NCBI GenBank assembly: GCA_003056245.1
Contig: MVDH01000001.1
Coordinates: forward strand, 1,488,716 to 1,552,715
Reading direction: 5' to 3'
DNA: 64,000 nt
DNA from: Cellvibrio sp. 79
Lineage (GTDB): Bacteria > Pseudomonadota > Gammaproteobacteria > Pseudomonadales > Cellvibrionaceae
The translations under genes and the position numbers were made by a program. Each line of letters starts with the position of its first letter. Positions within the stretch are counted from its first letter, which is position 1. The notes beneath the pieces were generated by a model. It was not told the origin of the DNA. It saw nothing but the letters and a program-made list of their open reading frames with translations, and ran no database searches. Positions 1-9,387 of the stretch are shown piece after piece.

Positions 1-1
1 T

Positions 2-820
2 GATGCCGTAGCTTCCGGTTTGAAAGGTGTTTTGGGTGTGCACGTTGAGGGACCATTTTTTGATATGGCACGACGTGGAGCACACAACGAACGTTATATC
101 CGCAAAATGGAGCAGGCTGATATTGATTGGCTGGTTACTTCAGTTAAAGCACAACACGAATTCAAAGTGATGCTGACTCTTGCTCCGGAGCATGCAGATG
201 CCGGACAAATTAAACAATTAACCTCTGCCGGTGTAGTGGTCTGCGCTGGTCATACTGATGGTCATTACGAAGATATAGTAGCGGCTTTAGCAGAGGGGCT
301 TTCCGGTTTTACGCATTTATATAATGCGATGCGCCCAACAACCGGCCGTGAGCCTGGTGTAGTTGGTGCTGCACTTGAAGATGCGAATAGCTGGTGCGGA
401 ATTATTATCGATACTTATCATGTACACGCTGGTTCTGCGCGTGTTGCTTATGCAGCAAAACCTAAAGGGAAAATGTATTTGGTAACTGATGCTATGTCGA
501 CTGTCGGTTCACCGGAAAAATCGTTTCAGATTTACGGCGAAACTATTTATGAAAAAGATGGTTGCCTGGTGAATGCTGAAGGGCGTTTGGCTGGAAGTGC
601 GATTGGTATGATTGATGCGGTACGCTTGAACACTGATTGGGTTGGTGTAGCGCTCGCTGAAAGTTTGCGTATGGCATCGTTGTACCCCGCAGAATTTATG
701 CAGGTTGATAATTGTCTTGGCCGCATTCGGGAAAATTATCGTGCAGATTTGGTTCATTTTACTGATGATTTTAAAGTTACCCATACGTGGGTCGCGGGTG
801 ATATGCACAAACATAACTAG
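2..820 (+). CDS. nagA: N-acetylglucosamine-6-phosphate deacetylase, C-terminal part (5' end outside window)
   Basis: Removes acetate from GlcNAc-6-phosphate to give glucosamine-6-phosphate in cytoplasmic amino-sugar catabolism. The open frame runs from the window edge, so about 110 of the usual ~380 residues are missing; 272 are visible. Seen motifs are those of the amidohydrolase fold: HVEGPF (metal-binding Glu), VCAGHTDG and THLYNAM (metal His), DTYHVHA (substrate His) and LVTDAM (catalytic Asp). The TTG at 20 is an internal codon, not a start. nagB follows 53 bp downstream in the same direction, so the two are probably one operon converting GlcNAc-6-P to fructose-6-P. The identification is firm. 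Confidence 0.95.
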   Translation, partial: DAVASGLKGVLGVHVEGPFFDMARRGAHNERYIRKMEQADIDWLVTSVKAQHEFKVMLTLAPEHADAGQIKQLTSAGVVVCAGHTDGHYEDIVAALAEGLSGFTHLYNAMRPTTGREPGVVGAALEDANSWCGIIIDTYHVHAGSARVAYAAKPKGKMYLVTDAMSTVGSPEKSFQIYGETIYEKDGCLVNAEGRLAGSAIGMIDAVRLNTDWVGVALAESLRMASLYPAEFMQVDNCLGRIRENYRADLVHFTDDFKVTHTWVAGDMHKHN

Positions 821-873
821 CTAGATTTTCGTGTCAATTTTTTCCTCTGTTCCAACACTCACCGGAGTGCTTA

Positions 874-1668
874 ATGAAAGTTGTTATCCTGAAAGATGCT
901 GCTGAAGTTGCTAAATACGGCGCAAATATTTTTATTAAACAAATTAATCGCAAACCTGATTCAGTATTGGGTTTGGCAACTGGCTCTACGCCCGTTGCAC
1001 TGTATAAAGAGTTAATTGCTGCATACAAAAACGCGCAAGTGTCTTTCAAACAAGTCAGTAGTTTTAATCTGGATGAGTATCTGGGGCTACCTGGAACTCA
1101 TCCACAAAGTTATCGCTATTTTATGAATCAGCAATTGTTCGATCATATTGATATTGATAAAACAAAAACTGCTGTTCCTCCGGGTGATGCTGAAGATCCA
1201 TTTGCAGCATGCGAGCTGTACGAAAAAAATATTAAAGATAAAGGCGGAATTGATATTCAATTGCTGGGTATTGGCCGCAACGGTCATATTGGTTTTAACG
1301 AGCCGTCTTCCTCATTAAAGTCGCGTACTCGCGTAAAAACTCTGACGCGCGCCACTATTGATGACAACGCCCGTTTCTTTGGTCCTGATGAATACCAGCC
1401 GCATTTATCTATTACCATGGGTATTGGCACTATTCTTGAGTCCAAAAAAGTGGTGTTGCTTGCGACTGGCAAAAATAAAGCTGAAGCTATTAAAGCGACT
1501 GTCGAGGGGCCATTGACGGCTGCATGTCCGGCATCTGCGTTGCAATTGCATGAGCAGGTTGTGTTGGTAATCGATGAAGCAGCTGCATCGCAATTAGCCG
1601 ATGTAGATTTGTACAAACATATTGAAGTTGAAAATCAAAAACTGTTAGAACGTTTAGGTCGTGATTAA
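874..1668 (+). CDS. nagB: Glucosamine-6-phosphate deaminase
   Basis: Converts glucosamine-6-phosphate to fructose-6-phosphate and ammonia, the last step of amino-sugar entry into glycolysis. At 264 residues it matches the usual ~266. Seen motifs: GLATGSTP (phosphate loop), [10 protein letters not shown] (catalytic Asp) and [13 protein letters not shown] (catalytic His and Glu). The residue before GH is Asn where the E. coli enzyme has Asp; other NagB proteins also have Asn there. The ATG start has a CCGGAG ribosome site 8 bases upstream. It follows nagA and ends just before a strong bidirectional terminator. Confidence 0.96.
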   Translation: MKVVILKDAAEVAKYGANIFIKQINRKPDSVLGLATGSTPVALYKELIAAYKNAQVSFKQVSSFNLDEYLGLPGTHPQSYRYFMNQQLFDHIDIDKTKTAVPPGDAEDPFAACELYEKNIKDKGGIDIQLLGIGRNGHIGFNEPSSSLKSRTRVKTLTRATIDDNARFFGPDEYQPHLSITMGIGTILESKKVVLLATGKNKAEAIKATVEGPLTAACPASALQLHEQVVLVIDEAAASQLADVDLYKHIEVENQKLLERLGRD

Positions 1669-1703
1669 TTTTCATTGACGTAAAAATTTTTTCAGAGAAA
1701 AAT

Positions 1704-1735
1704 AAAAAGGCCAGCAATTGCTGGCCTTTTTATTT
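1704..1735. terminator. Bidirectional intrinsic terminator between nagB and the LacI-family gene
   Basis: A perfect stem, AAAAAGGCCAGC paired with GCTGGCCTTTTT around a short AATT centre, has A and T runs on its two sides. It lies between the convergent nagB and LacI genes and should end transcription from both. Confidence 0.9.
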
Positions 1736-1749
1736 TTTGTGGCAATTTT

Positions 1750-2802
1750 TTAACGCTTCGACGGTGCCGGGCAAGTTGAATCGCGCACAATTAATTGCGG
1801 ATAAAATCCCTCGCTTTCTACATTGCGTTGCGCGCGAACTGTTTCAATTAATAAATTGGTAGCCCGTTCGGCGATGGTGGTGTTGGGTTGTTGCGCTGTT
1901 GTTAAATTGGGCCATGCTTGACGAGAGAAGGGGCTGTCTTCGAAGCCGACAATGGATAATTGTTGCGGAACATCTACCCCCTGGATACGTGCAGCAAACA
2001 AAGTCCCTGCGGCGATTTCATCGTTACAGGCGAATACGGCGGTAGGCTTTAAATTGGACGCCAATAGTTGCCGTGTGCGCTTTACACCGGATTCAAATGA
2101 ATATTCACCCGGTAAAATTAACTTTTTATCCAGTGCAATTTTGTTGGCTTTGAGTGCCGCTTTGTAACCTTCCAGGCGTTCACCGCTGGATTTATGCGCT
2201 TCTTCACCACCCAAAAATGCGATGGCTTTGTGCCCCAAATCAATCAAATATTGGGTAATTTTATAAGCTGCCGTGCGGTCATCGATAAAAATGCAGGGGC
2301 CTTTTTTATCTGGCGGCTGGGCGCCTGAAAGAATTCGCACAAAGGGAATCCTGCGTTTGCCGAGAGCAGACAATACATCGGGCATTTCTGACATGGGGGG
2401 CGTCAATACCAGCCCGCCTACCTGGCTGCGGTCCACCATGTTGAGTACTTCATCAATAATGTCTTCCGCTTTTGAGTCGCAAGGGTGAATTACCAATTCA
2501 TAGCCCTGGCGGCGGCACTCCTCCAGAATTCCTTTTTGCATATCAATTACGTAGTTACTGTTGGGGTTGTCGTAAATAAACCCGATAGAGGAGGCTGCGC
2601 CACGTAACAGCCGTGCGGAAAGGTTGGGTTGGTAGTTCAGGGTTTTTACGGCCTGCATCACTTTATCTTGCAGTTCCTGGCCTACAGTGCCTTCTTTATT
2701 AATTACGCGTGAAACAGTTTTGAACGAAACTCCGGCAAGTTTGGCTACATCCTTAATCGTGGCTTTGGTTTTTGGGGCATGTTTATCGGCACTGGTTTTC
2801 AT
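1750..2802 (-). CDS. LacI-family transcriptional regulator
   Basis: A DNA-binding sugar-responsive regulator of 350 residues. The N-terminal helix-turn-helix (about 15-65) reads ATIKDVAKLAGVSFKTVSRV, with the LacI hinge region NYQPNLSARLLRG. The rest is a periplasmic-binding-protein-like effector domain (SIGFIYDN, FIDDRTAA, AVFACNDEIAAG, SIVGFEDSPFSRQAWP). It is convergent with nagAB. Control of the amino-sugar genes is plausible from position, but the ligand cannot be read from the sequence. The ribosome site before ATG 2802 is weak. Confidence 0.9.
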   Translation of the reverse strand: MKTSADKHAPKTKATIKDVAKLAGVSFKTVSRVINKEGTVGQELQDKVMQAVKTLNYQPNLSARLLRGAASSIGFIYDNPNSNYVIDMQKGILEECRRQGYELVIHPCDSKAEDIIDEVLNMVDRSQVGGLVLTPPMSEMPDVLSALGKRRIPFVRILSGAQPPDKKGPCIFIDDRTAAYKITQYLIDLGHKAIAFLGGEEAHKSSGERLEGYKAALKANKIALDKKLILPGEYSFESGVKRTRQLLASNLKPTAVFACNDEIAAGTLFAARIQGVDVPQQLSIVGFEDSPFSRQAWPNLTTAQQPNTTIAERATNLLIETVRAQRNVESEGFYPQLIVRDSTCPAPSKR

Positions 2803-3120
2803 AATTAGTGGTCAACTTTTCAGGTGTCGATGGATTTTTATCGCATTAGGCAAGACGCCTGTTGCGGATTGGCTAGACTTGAGGTGTATCGCGTCCATTA
2901 CCTTGGTGTGTAGGGTAGAGCTTAGCCAGTTCCAGTGCAATCGTTTCACAGCCGAATCCCTGTTTGTAGCGCACGCAAGGTTTTGTAAAGTCTTTTGCGA
3001 TCATAAAAAGGGGAGTGGCACTATAAAATCAGCGCAGGAATGGCCATCTAATAAACAGATTCTTTAACCTGAAGAACCCGGTTGTAATGCGCTCCTACTA
3101 AAACAATAAAGAGGTATCAC
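2803..3120. other. Divergent intergenic region, LacI gene / SMP-30-like gene
   Basis: This 318-bp gap separates two divergent genes and should hold both promoters. A TATAAAAT stretch at 3022-3029 could be a -10 element for the plus-strand gene, but I see no well-spaced -35 and no clear LacI-type palindrome. The open frame crossing it has no family resemblance. Confidence 0.4.
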
Positions 3121-3954
3121 ATGAAAAAACTATTGGCTCTGGTAATGCTCATTATAAGTTGTACTTCTCTGTCGACGCATGCCGAACATAAATTGACGCA
3201 ACTGTGGTTAGCGCCGGATTTACCCACTCCTGAGTCCGTGTTGTTTGTTGCCGACAAAAAATCGCCTTATCTATTGGTGTCGCTTATTGATGGAGATGGT
3301 GCAGCAGCAGATGGTAAAGGTGGAATTGCTCAGCTGGAACCGGATGGTGAGGTAATCGAAAAAGAATGGATCACCGGGCTCAATGCACCTAAAGGAATGG
3401 GCATTGTTCAAAATAATTTGTACGTTGCGGATCTTACAGAAGTAGTAGTAATTGATATAAAGAAGCAAAAAATCCTGAAAAAAATTCCAATTGATGGTGC
3501 TGTTTTCCTTAATGATGTAACCGCTAATTCGTCAGGCATTGTGTTTGTTTCTGATACCCGCACCAATAAAATTTATCGCATTGAAAAAGATCAGCCCACG
3601 CTTTATCTGGAAAATGTTAGTAATGCCAACGGACTGAAAGCAATAGGTCCCAATTTGATTGTGGGGGCCGGGCAAGAACTACTGTTATTCGGTGCTGATA
3701 AAAAACAGCTGACATTGGCGAAAGGTTTTGCCCAGGGAATTGATGGCATTGAGATGACCCAGCGTGGTGAATTTATTGTTTCCTGCTGGCCGGGATTGAT
3801 TTATTACGTGTATGCTGACGGGAAAATACAGCTATTGGTTGACTCACAAGCCGATAAAATCAATACCGCAGATATCGGTTTTGATCCTGCTAATAAAACC
3901 TTGTTTGTCCCTAATTTTTTAAAAAACTCGGTAACGGCCTATCAATTGGAATAG
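3121..3954 (+). CDS. Secreted SMP-30/gluconolactonase-like beta-propeller protein
   Basis: A 277-residue exported protein. The first ~21 residues form a signal peptide (MKKLLALVMLIISCTSLSTH, then AEHK). The mature part carries repeated propeller-like segments (PKGMGIVQNNLYVADLTEVVVID, FLNDVTANSSGIVFVSDTRTNKIYRI, QGIDGIEMTQRGEFIVSCWPGLIYYV), as in the SMP-30/LRE fold. The acidic and Asn positions resemble that family's metal site, but the substrate is unknown. Start: ATG with an AAAGAGG ribosome site. It appears monocistronic and is followed by a terminator at 4003. Confidence 0.8.
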   Translation: MKKLLALVMLIISCTSLSTHAEHKLTQLWLAPDLPTPESVLFVADKKSPYLLVSLIDGDGAAADGKGGIAQLEPDGEVIEKEWITGLNAPKGMGIVQNNLYVADLTEVVVIDIKKQKILKKIPIDGAVFLNDVTANSSGIVFVSDTRTNKIYRIEKDQPTLYLENVSNANGLKAIGPNLIVGAGQELLLFGADKKQLTLAKGFAQGIDGIEMTQRGEFIVSCWPGLIYYVYADGKIQLLVDSQADKINTADIGFDPANKTLFVPNFLKNSVTAYQLE

Positions 3955-4002
3955 GCATCTCAATGATCGACCAATAAGATTGCTAACCTTTATTCCTATA
4001 AC

Positions 4003-4039
4003 AAAACGCGCAGATTGAGATAAATCGGCGCGTTTTTTT
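4003..4039 (+). terminator. Intrinsic terminator
   Basis: A 9-bp stem, AAAACGCGC paired with GCGCGTTTT, is followed by seven Ts. It lies 48 bp after the SMP-30-like gene. Confidence 0.8.
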
Positions 4040-4181
4040 ATCTATTAAAATGTTGTTTTTTTTCAAAGCATTTGCCTGTCATAACAGCGTTTGGGCTATG
4101 CTAAGGCACAAAGAATAAGTAACCCTTTTTTGACATTGGTATAGATTCGCCAGTGATATGACCGCTAGATAGGAAAATCGC

Positions 4182-7100
4182 GTGTTTTTTTACCGTATTT
4201 GGATGAAGGTCTGTTCCTTACTCCGGCTTGTGCAAAACGCTATGCAAAAACAGGTGCGGGCGAGGATTCCTGGTGTATACCCTCGATGGTGTTTTATGAC
4301 CAGGTGCAGTTATCTACAGGTCATCACTTGCTTGTTAGTGTGTGTGTTGACTGCCAATGCTTATGCCCAGTCTCCGGTGCCGGAGAACAGCAGGGCCCCT
4401 ACCCATTTTTCGTTTAGCCACATATTGCCGGATCAGGTGGCCGCTATTGGCTATATCACTGCCATTGCGCAGGATCGCGAAGGGTTTATGTGGTTCGGGG
4501 GCGCCAATGGCTTGGCCCGTTTTGATGGTTACAACGTGCGTCTCTATCGCAAGAGTGATACAGACTCCCACAGCCTGAGCCACAACTACGTAAACGATAT
4601 CCGCCTCGACTCCGCCGGCAATTTATGGATCGCAACCCGTAAGGGAATCAACCGTTTTAATGCCCAATCCAATAATTTTGAGCACTATGTGACAGCTCAG
4701 GACTCGCCTGACGCTCACAGTGTCGACGATGTTATGGCGATTGAGGAGAGCAACGACGGCCGCCTCTGGCTCGCCACCCGTGGCGGCTTTTACAGTTTTG
4801 ATCCTGCCGCTGAAAGCTTCCGTAAATATTCCATTTCTGAAGATGCCGAGGGTGCCTGGGTATGGGTGCTGGTAAAGGACCAGCAAGGGCTACTGTGGTT
4901 GGGGCACCAGAATCGCGGCGTTACCCGCTTTAATCCGGCAACGGGTGAGATGCGTCACTACGGTAAGGCCGAAGGGTTGGGGTTTATGGATATCCGCGAG
5001 CTTTACGTGGATTCGGAAAACAACCTGTGGGCCGGCAGCTATGGTGCGGGCCTGTTTATGTTGGATAGCCAGCGCGAGCGTTTTGTTTCCGTTAAACACG
5101 ATAACCAGGAAAAAAGTGCGATTGTCTGGTCGGTTCTGGAGGACCGTGAAAACAACCTCTGGATTGGCGATGGCAGTGCGGTTTATGTGCGCACGCAGGG
5201 CAGCAAACAATTTATCCGTTTTACTTATGATGAAACTGAGCCGGCATCGCCAGGTAATTACGTGGTTAACGAACTATTTGAAGATAGCGCCGGTGATATC
5301 TGGCTGGGATATTTTCCTTCCGGCGTGGATGTGCTGGATCGCCAGGCGTCCATTTTTGATAATTATCGTTACAGTGCAAGCAACCCTAACTCGGTGACTG
5401 AAGGTGGTGTGCTGTCTGCAGTGAAAGATCAGTCAGGAAAGCTTTGGGTTGGGGCGGGTTATGGTTTGAATTATTTTGATCCCGCCCGGCAAAAATTTAC
5501 CCGCTATAAGCACGACCCCGCCAACACTAAAAGTATGAGTGGTAATACGGTGCTGGCGTTATCACTTGATGAAGCCAAACAACAATTGTGGTTAGGTATT
5601 TGGTCCGGTGGTTTAAATCGGTTGGATTTATCCACCGGCCATTTCAAGCATTATTTACCGGATGCCGATAATCCCGGCGCGCTTCGTGGGCGCGAACCCT
5701 GGTCGGTGATGAGAGATAGCAAAGGTTATTTGTGGATTGCGACCGAAGAAGGGCTCAATCGCTATGATCCAGCCACGGATTCTTTTCGCTACTTTATTCC
5801 ACCGTCCGAACAGCTTGATGGCGACAAAGTGTTGTATGCGCGCGTGGTATACGTCGATAAGCAGGATCGCATCTGGGTAGGCGCGATCCGCGGGTTGTAT
5901 TTGTTCGACCCCAACACTGAAACCTTTACCCGCTATCGTCATACCGACGGCGATACCAGCACCATTGCTGCCGATTTTGTATTTGCAATTTATGAAGATA
6001 GTCGCGGCAATTTCTGGATTGGCACTGATGGTGGTGGTTTGAATTTAATGGATCGCAGTACCGGGACATTTACGGCCTATACCAGCCGCCATGGTTTGGC
6101 GGATGACGTGGTTGCCGGGATTATTGAGGACAATGAAGGTTATCTTTGGTTGGGCACTCAAAAGGGATTAGCGCGTTTTGATGTTGATAAAAAACAATTC
6201 CGCAATTTTGATAAGCGTTACGGCCTCAACGATAATTTGTTCAATCGCAACACGCCGGTCAAACTGGATTCGGGCGAATTATTTTTTGGTAATAGCAAAG
6301 GATTTGTATTGTTTAACCCGGCTGCTATTACCACTAACCAGCATCGCCCACCGGTTGTGTTTACCAATTTATCCATCCTTAATAAGCCAGCCATTATCGG
6401 CGGGGAAAATTCTCCGCTTAGCCGCGCAATTAATCACACCCAATCTATTACGTTAACTCATAACGATTCCGTATTTACACTGGAATTCGCCGCGCTCAAT
6501 TACCAGATGAGCGAAGAAAACCAGTATGCCTATCGTATGCTGGGTTTTGATCGGGACTGGATATACGCGGGCAATAAACGCACGGCCACGTATACCAACC
6601 TGGATGCCGGTACTTATGTTTTTGAAGTGAAGGCCAGCAATAACGACGGTATCTGGAGCGATGAAATTACGCGCCTCACTATCAATATCCTGCCGCCATT
6701 TTGGCGAACCTGGTGGGCCTACATCATTTATGCGTTATTGGTTGCAACACTCTTTGTCTGGTTCTTGCGTATCCAGCGTTTGCGTTTGCAGTACGAACAA
6801 CAACAAGTAGAACAGGAGCGCGCACTGGTGCGGCGCCTGCAACAAGTCGATAAATTAAAAGATGAATTCCTGGCGAATACGTCCCATGAATTGCGTACGC
6901 CCTTGAATGGCATTATTGGTCTGGCGGAATCATTACTGGATGGTGTCGGCGGGAAACTACCAGCACAAGCGCAATACAGTCTGCGGTTAATTGCGGCGAG
7001 CGGCCAGCGCCTTTCGTCATTGGTTAATGACATTCTCGATTTTTCCAAATTAAAAAACCAAAGCATTGTGCTGCATAAAAAAGCATTGGATCTGCGCGTG

Positions 7101-8828
7101 TTGGTCGATATCGTAATTACCCTGTCGCGTCCGTTGATCGGCGATAAGCAATTGCAGCTCAATAATCGTATCGCTACTGACCTTCCCGCCATTTATGCCG
7201 ATGAAGATCGATTGCTCCAGATATTGCACAACCTGATTGGCAACGCGGTGAAATTCACGCACGAAGGCAGCGTGAATGTTTATGCCGAAGTAAAGGATGA
7301 TCAAATCCTGGTGCAGATTGCTGATACGGGAATTGGAATTGCAAAAGAACACCTGGCTGATATTTTCCATGCGTTCCATCAGGTCGATAGTCGTGTTGAG
7401 CGCGCCTATGGCGGTACGGGGTTGGGGCTTTCTATCACAAAACAGTTAGTAGAATTGCATGGTGGCAGTATTTCGGTAGAGTCCAAACCGGATGATGGCT
7501 CGGTGTTCAGTGTGCGTTTACCGATGTCATTGGAATTACCGGTGATCCCGGAAGATAACAATTACCATCAGGCAACGTTTGAAATTGCGGAGCGGCTTAC
7601 ACTTGATCAAGTGGAAGCAAAACCTGTTGCGGGTAATCAGATCCATCAAGGGCACATTTTGGTTGTTGATGATGATTCGGTAAACCGAATGGTGCTGGTG
7701 AACCATCTCGCATTGCGCAATTACCGCGTGACCGAAGCGTCCAGCGGTGAAGAGGCGATTGCATTGGTTGCGCGCGGTGACGTGGATCTGATACTGCTCG
7801 ATATCATGATGCCAAAAATGTCCGGCTATGAAACCTGCAAACGCTTGCGCGAAAATTATCGTGCGTATGAATTGCCGATTATTTTCCTGACGGCGCGCAA
7901 TCAAACCAATGATCTGGTCATGGGGTTTGAGGTTGGCGCCAATGATTATTTAACCAAGCCTATTTCCAAGGAAGAATTGTTGGCGCGTGTGGATACGCAT
8001 TTGCAGCTCTACAGTGCAACCCAATATTTGGATAAAAAAGTTGCTGAGCGTACGGAAGAATTACGCAAGAAAAATGATGGCCTGCGCCAGGCGCAACACG
8101 AATTGCAAATTGCTTATCGGAAACTGGAAGAGGCGAGTTTATCTGACCCGTTAACAGGTTTGCATAATCGCCGCTTCCTCAGCAAATCGATTGGTGCCGA
8201 TTTATCGTTGGTTGACCGTGAATATAAAAATTGGCTGGACTCTAACCAAGGGCGTACCGAAGATTCGATTTTTTGGCCAGCGCCGCGCGATAACGATCTT
8301 ATTTTTTTGCTGCTCGATGTCGATCATTTCAAAGCCGTAAACGATACCTATGGCCACAACGCGGGCGATAAAGTACTGGAGCAATTAAGTCGCTTGCTGG
8401 AAGATGTATTGCGCGATTCGGATTATCTCGTGCGTTGGGGTGGCGAGGAATTTTTAATTGTTGCGCGTTTTTGCTCACGCGATGAGGCTGCCGAAATGGC
8501 CGAGCGAATTCGTCAGGCGGTGGCGAATTATTCCTTTGACGTCGGCGATGGAATGCGTTTGCGTAAAACCGCGTCGATCGGTTTTGCCATTTATCCGTTC
8601 TATCAGCAACATCCGGATGCGCTCGGGTGGGAGCAGGTAGTCAATATTGCCGACCGCGCACTCTACGCCGCTAAAAAAGCCGGGCGCGATTGCTGGGTCG
8701 GAATTAATAGCGAATTGAATAGCAGCATGCATGAAAATCCATTGCAGGATGACAAACTCATTCGTTTGCTGGACAGCGGGGAATTACGCCTTCAGGCGTC
8801 GCGCCCGATTGTGCCGGAAAATTTATAA
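4182..8828 (+). CDS. Hybrid two-component sensor with propeller domain, receiver and GGDEF output
   Basis: A 1548-residue inner-membrane hybrid sensor. Order: signal sequence; about a dozen two-component-regulator propeller repeats (LWIATRKGINRF, NLWAGSYGAGLF, FWIGTDGGGLNLMD) to ~residue 720; a Y_Y_Y domain; one membrane helix near 850; a histidine kinase with SHELRTPLNG near 896; an ATPase with ADTGIGI and GGTGLGLSI; a receiver (phospho-Asp 1207); and GGDEF with an intact GGEEF at 1420-1424. A periplasmic signal should therefore drive cyclic di-GMP synthesis. Bacteroidetes proteins of this shape usually end in an AraC-type DNA-binding domain instead. The start is uncertain: GTG 4182 is the longest; ATG 4296 gives a cleaner signal peptide ending ANAYAQ. 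Confidence 0.93.
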   Translation: MFFYRIWMKVCSLLRLVQNAMQKQVRARIPGVYPRWCFMTRCSYLQVITCLLVCVLTANAYAQSPVPENSRAPTHFSFSHILPDQVAAIGYITAIAQDREGFMWFGGANGLARFDGYNVRLYRKSDTDSHSLSHNYVNDIRLDSAGNLWIATRKGINRFNAQSNNFEHYVTAQDSPDAHSVDDVMAIEESNDGRLWLATRGGFYSFDPAAESFRKYSISEDAEGAWVWVLVKDQQGLLWLGHQNRGVTRFNPATGEMRHYGKAEGLGFMDIRELYVDSENNLWAGSYGAGLFMLDSQRERFVSVKHDNQEKSAIVWSVLEDRENNLWIGDGSAVYVRTQGSKQFIRFTYDETEPASPGNYVVNELFEDSAGDIWLGYFPSGVDVLDRQASIFDNYRYSASNPNSVTEGGVLSAVKDQSGKLWVGAGYGLNYFDPARQKFTRYKHDPANTKSMSGNTVLALSLDEAKQQLWLGIWSGGLNRLDLSTGHFKHYLPDADNPGALRGREPWSVMRDSKGYLWIATEEGLNRYDPATDSFRYFIPPSEQLDGDKVLYARVVYVDKQDRIWVGAIRGLYLFDPNTETFTRYRHTDGDTSTIAADFVFAIYEDSRGNFWIGTDGGGLNLMDRSTGTFTAYTSRHGLADDVVAGIIEDNEGYLWLGTQKGLARFDVDKKQFRNFDKRYGLNDNLFNRNTPVKLDSGELFFGNSKGFVLFNPAAITTNQHRPPVVFTNLSILNKPAIIGGENSPLSRAINHTQSITLTHNDSVFTLEFAALNYQMSEENQYAYRMLGFDRDWIYAGNKRTATYTNLDAGTYVFEVKASNNDGIWSDEITRLTINILPPFWRTWWAYIIYALLVATLFVWFLRIQRLRLQYEQQQVEQERALVRRLQQVDKLKDEFLANTSHELRTPLNGIIGLAESLLDGVGGKLPAQAQYSLRLIAASGQRLSSLVNDILDFSKLKNQSIVLHKKALDLRVLVDIVITLSRPLIGDKQLQLNNRIATDLPAIYADEDRLLQILHNLIGNAVKFTHEGSVNVYAEVKDDQILVQIADTGIGIAKEHLADIFHAFHQVDSRVERAYGGTGLGLSITKQLVELHGGSISVESKPDDGSVFSVRLPMSLELPVIPEDNNYHQATFEIAERLTLDQVEAKPVAGNQIHQGHILVVDDDSVNRMVLVNHLALRNYRVTEASSGEEAIALVARGDVDLILLDIMMPKMSGYETCKRLRENYRAYELPIIFLTARNQTNDLVMGFEVGANDYLTKPISKEELLARVDTHLQLYSATQYLDKKVAERTEELRKKNDGLRQAQHELQIAYRKLEEASLSDPLTGLHNRRFLSKSIGADLSLVDREYKNWLDSNQGRTEDSIFWPAPRDNDLIFLLLDVDHFKAVNDTYGHNAGDKVLEQLSRLLEDVLRDSDYLVRWGGEEFLIVARFCSRDEAAEMAERIRQAVANYSFDVGDGMRLRKTASIGFAIYPFYQQHPDALGWEQVVNIADRALYAAKKAGRDCWVGINSELNSSMHENPLQDDKLIRLLDSGELRLQASRPIVPENL

Positions 8829-8834
8829 AATCGA

Positions 8835-9152
8835 TTATTCTTTCTTGTCATTCATCGCTTGCTGGAACGTTTTCAGTTGCGCGCTGCTCGCTTCTTTTTG
8901 GTGTTGTGCTTTCCAATCTGCATACGGAATTCCATAAACGCGAGTGCGCGCATCTTCATAATCCAATGTGATATCCACATCACCAGCCGCTGCTACATAC
9001 CATTTGCTTAAACAATTGCGGCAAAAACCGGCGAGGTTCATCAAGTCGATATTTTGCACATCGTTACGGCTGTCCAGATGCGCAAGCAAGCGGCGAAACA
9101 CGGCGGCTTCCAGTGCTTGTTGATCGGCGGCCGAGAGGTCTTCAATTTTCAT
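8835..9152 (-). CDS. DUF1244 family protein
   Basis: A small soluble protein of 105 residues matching the DUF1244 family: FRRLLAHLDSRNDVQNIDLMNLAGFCRNCLSKWY, then YGIPYADWKAQHQ. The conserved FCRNC cysteine pair could bind metal, but no function is established. I chose ATG 9152 over the upstream TTG 9164 because the sequence around that TTG supplies the ribosome site (TTGGAG, 6 bases before 9152). It is convergent with the hybrid sensor gene and divergent from motA. Confidence 0.85.
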   Translation of the reverse strand: MKIEDLSAADQQALEAAVFRRLLAHLDSRNDVQNIDLMNLAGFCRNCLSKWYVAAAGDVDITLDYEDARTRVYGIPYADWKAQHQKEASSAQLKTFQQAMNDKKE

Positions 9153-9265
9153 AATGGGCTCCAAAACAATGGCGAGACTGCGGGAAAAAGCAGGGCGGCA
9201 GTGTCGGCGATCCAGCCCGTCGGGTCAAATTTGGTAAATTCCTGACGGTTAAATTCTTCGGCGCC

Positions 9266-9293
9266 TTGAACCTGATTTCATCCTGCCTATACT
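9266..9293 (+). promoter_or_regulatory. Candidate sigma-70 promoter for motAB
   Basis: TTGAAC (9266-9271) and TATACT (9288-9293) are separated by 16 bases and lie about 95 bp before the chosen motA start. I saw no flagellar sigma-28-type element in the same gap. Confidence 0.5.
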
Positions 9294-9387
9294 CAAGTCG
9301 TGCCAGTTTACCGGTGCTTATTCCATTGATTAATACTTGGACATTTTTGCCGCTTTTCGAGGCGTTTTTTCTACGCTGGGGGTTTGC

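Noticed and set aside
874-1668. Asn instead of Asp in the NagB GHIGFNEP motif as a lost catalytic residue
   Set aside because: Other functional NagB proteins also carry Asn there, so this is family variation.
2687-3067. Plus-strand frame crossing the LacI start region (126 codons)
   Set aside because: It overlaps the LacI helix-turn-helix region antisense, has no ribosome site and an unconvincing composition.
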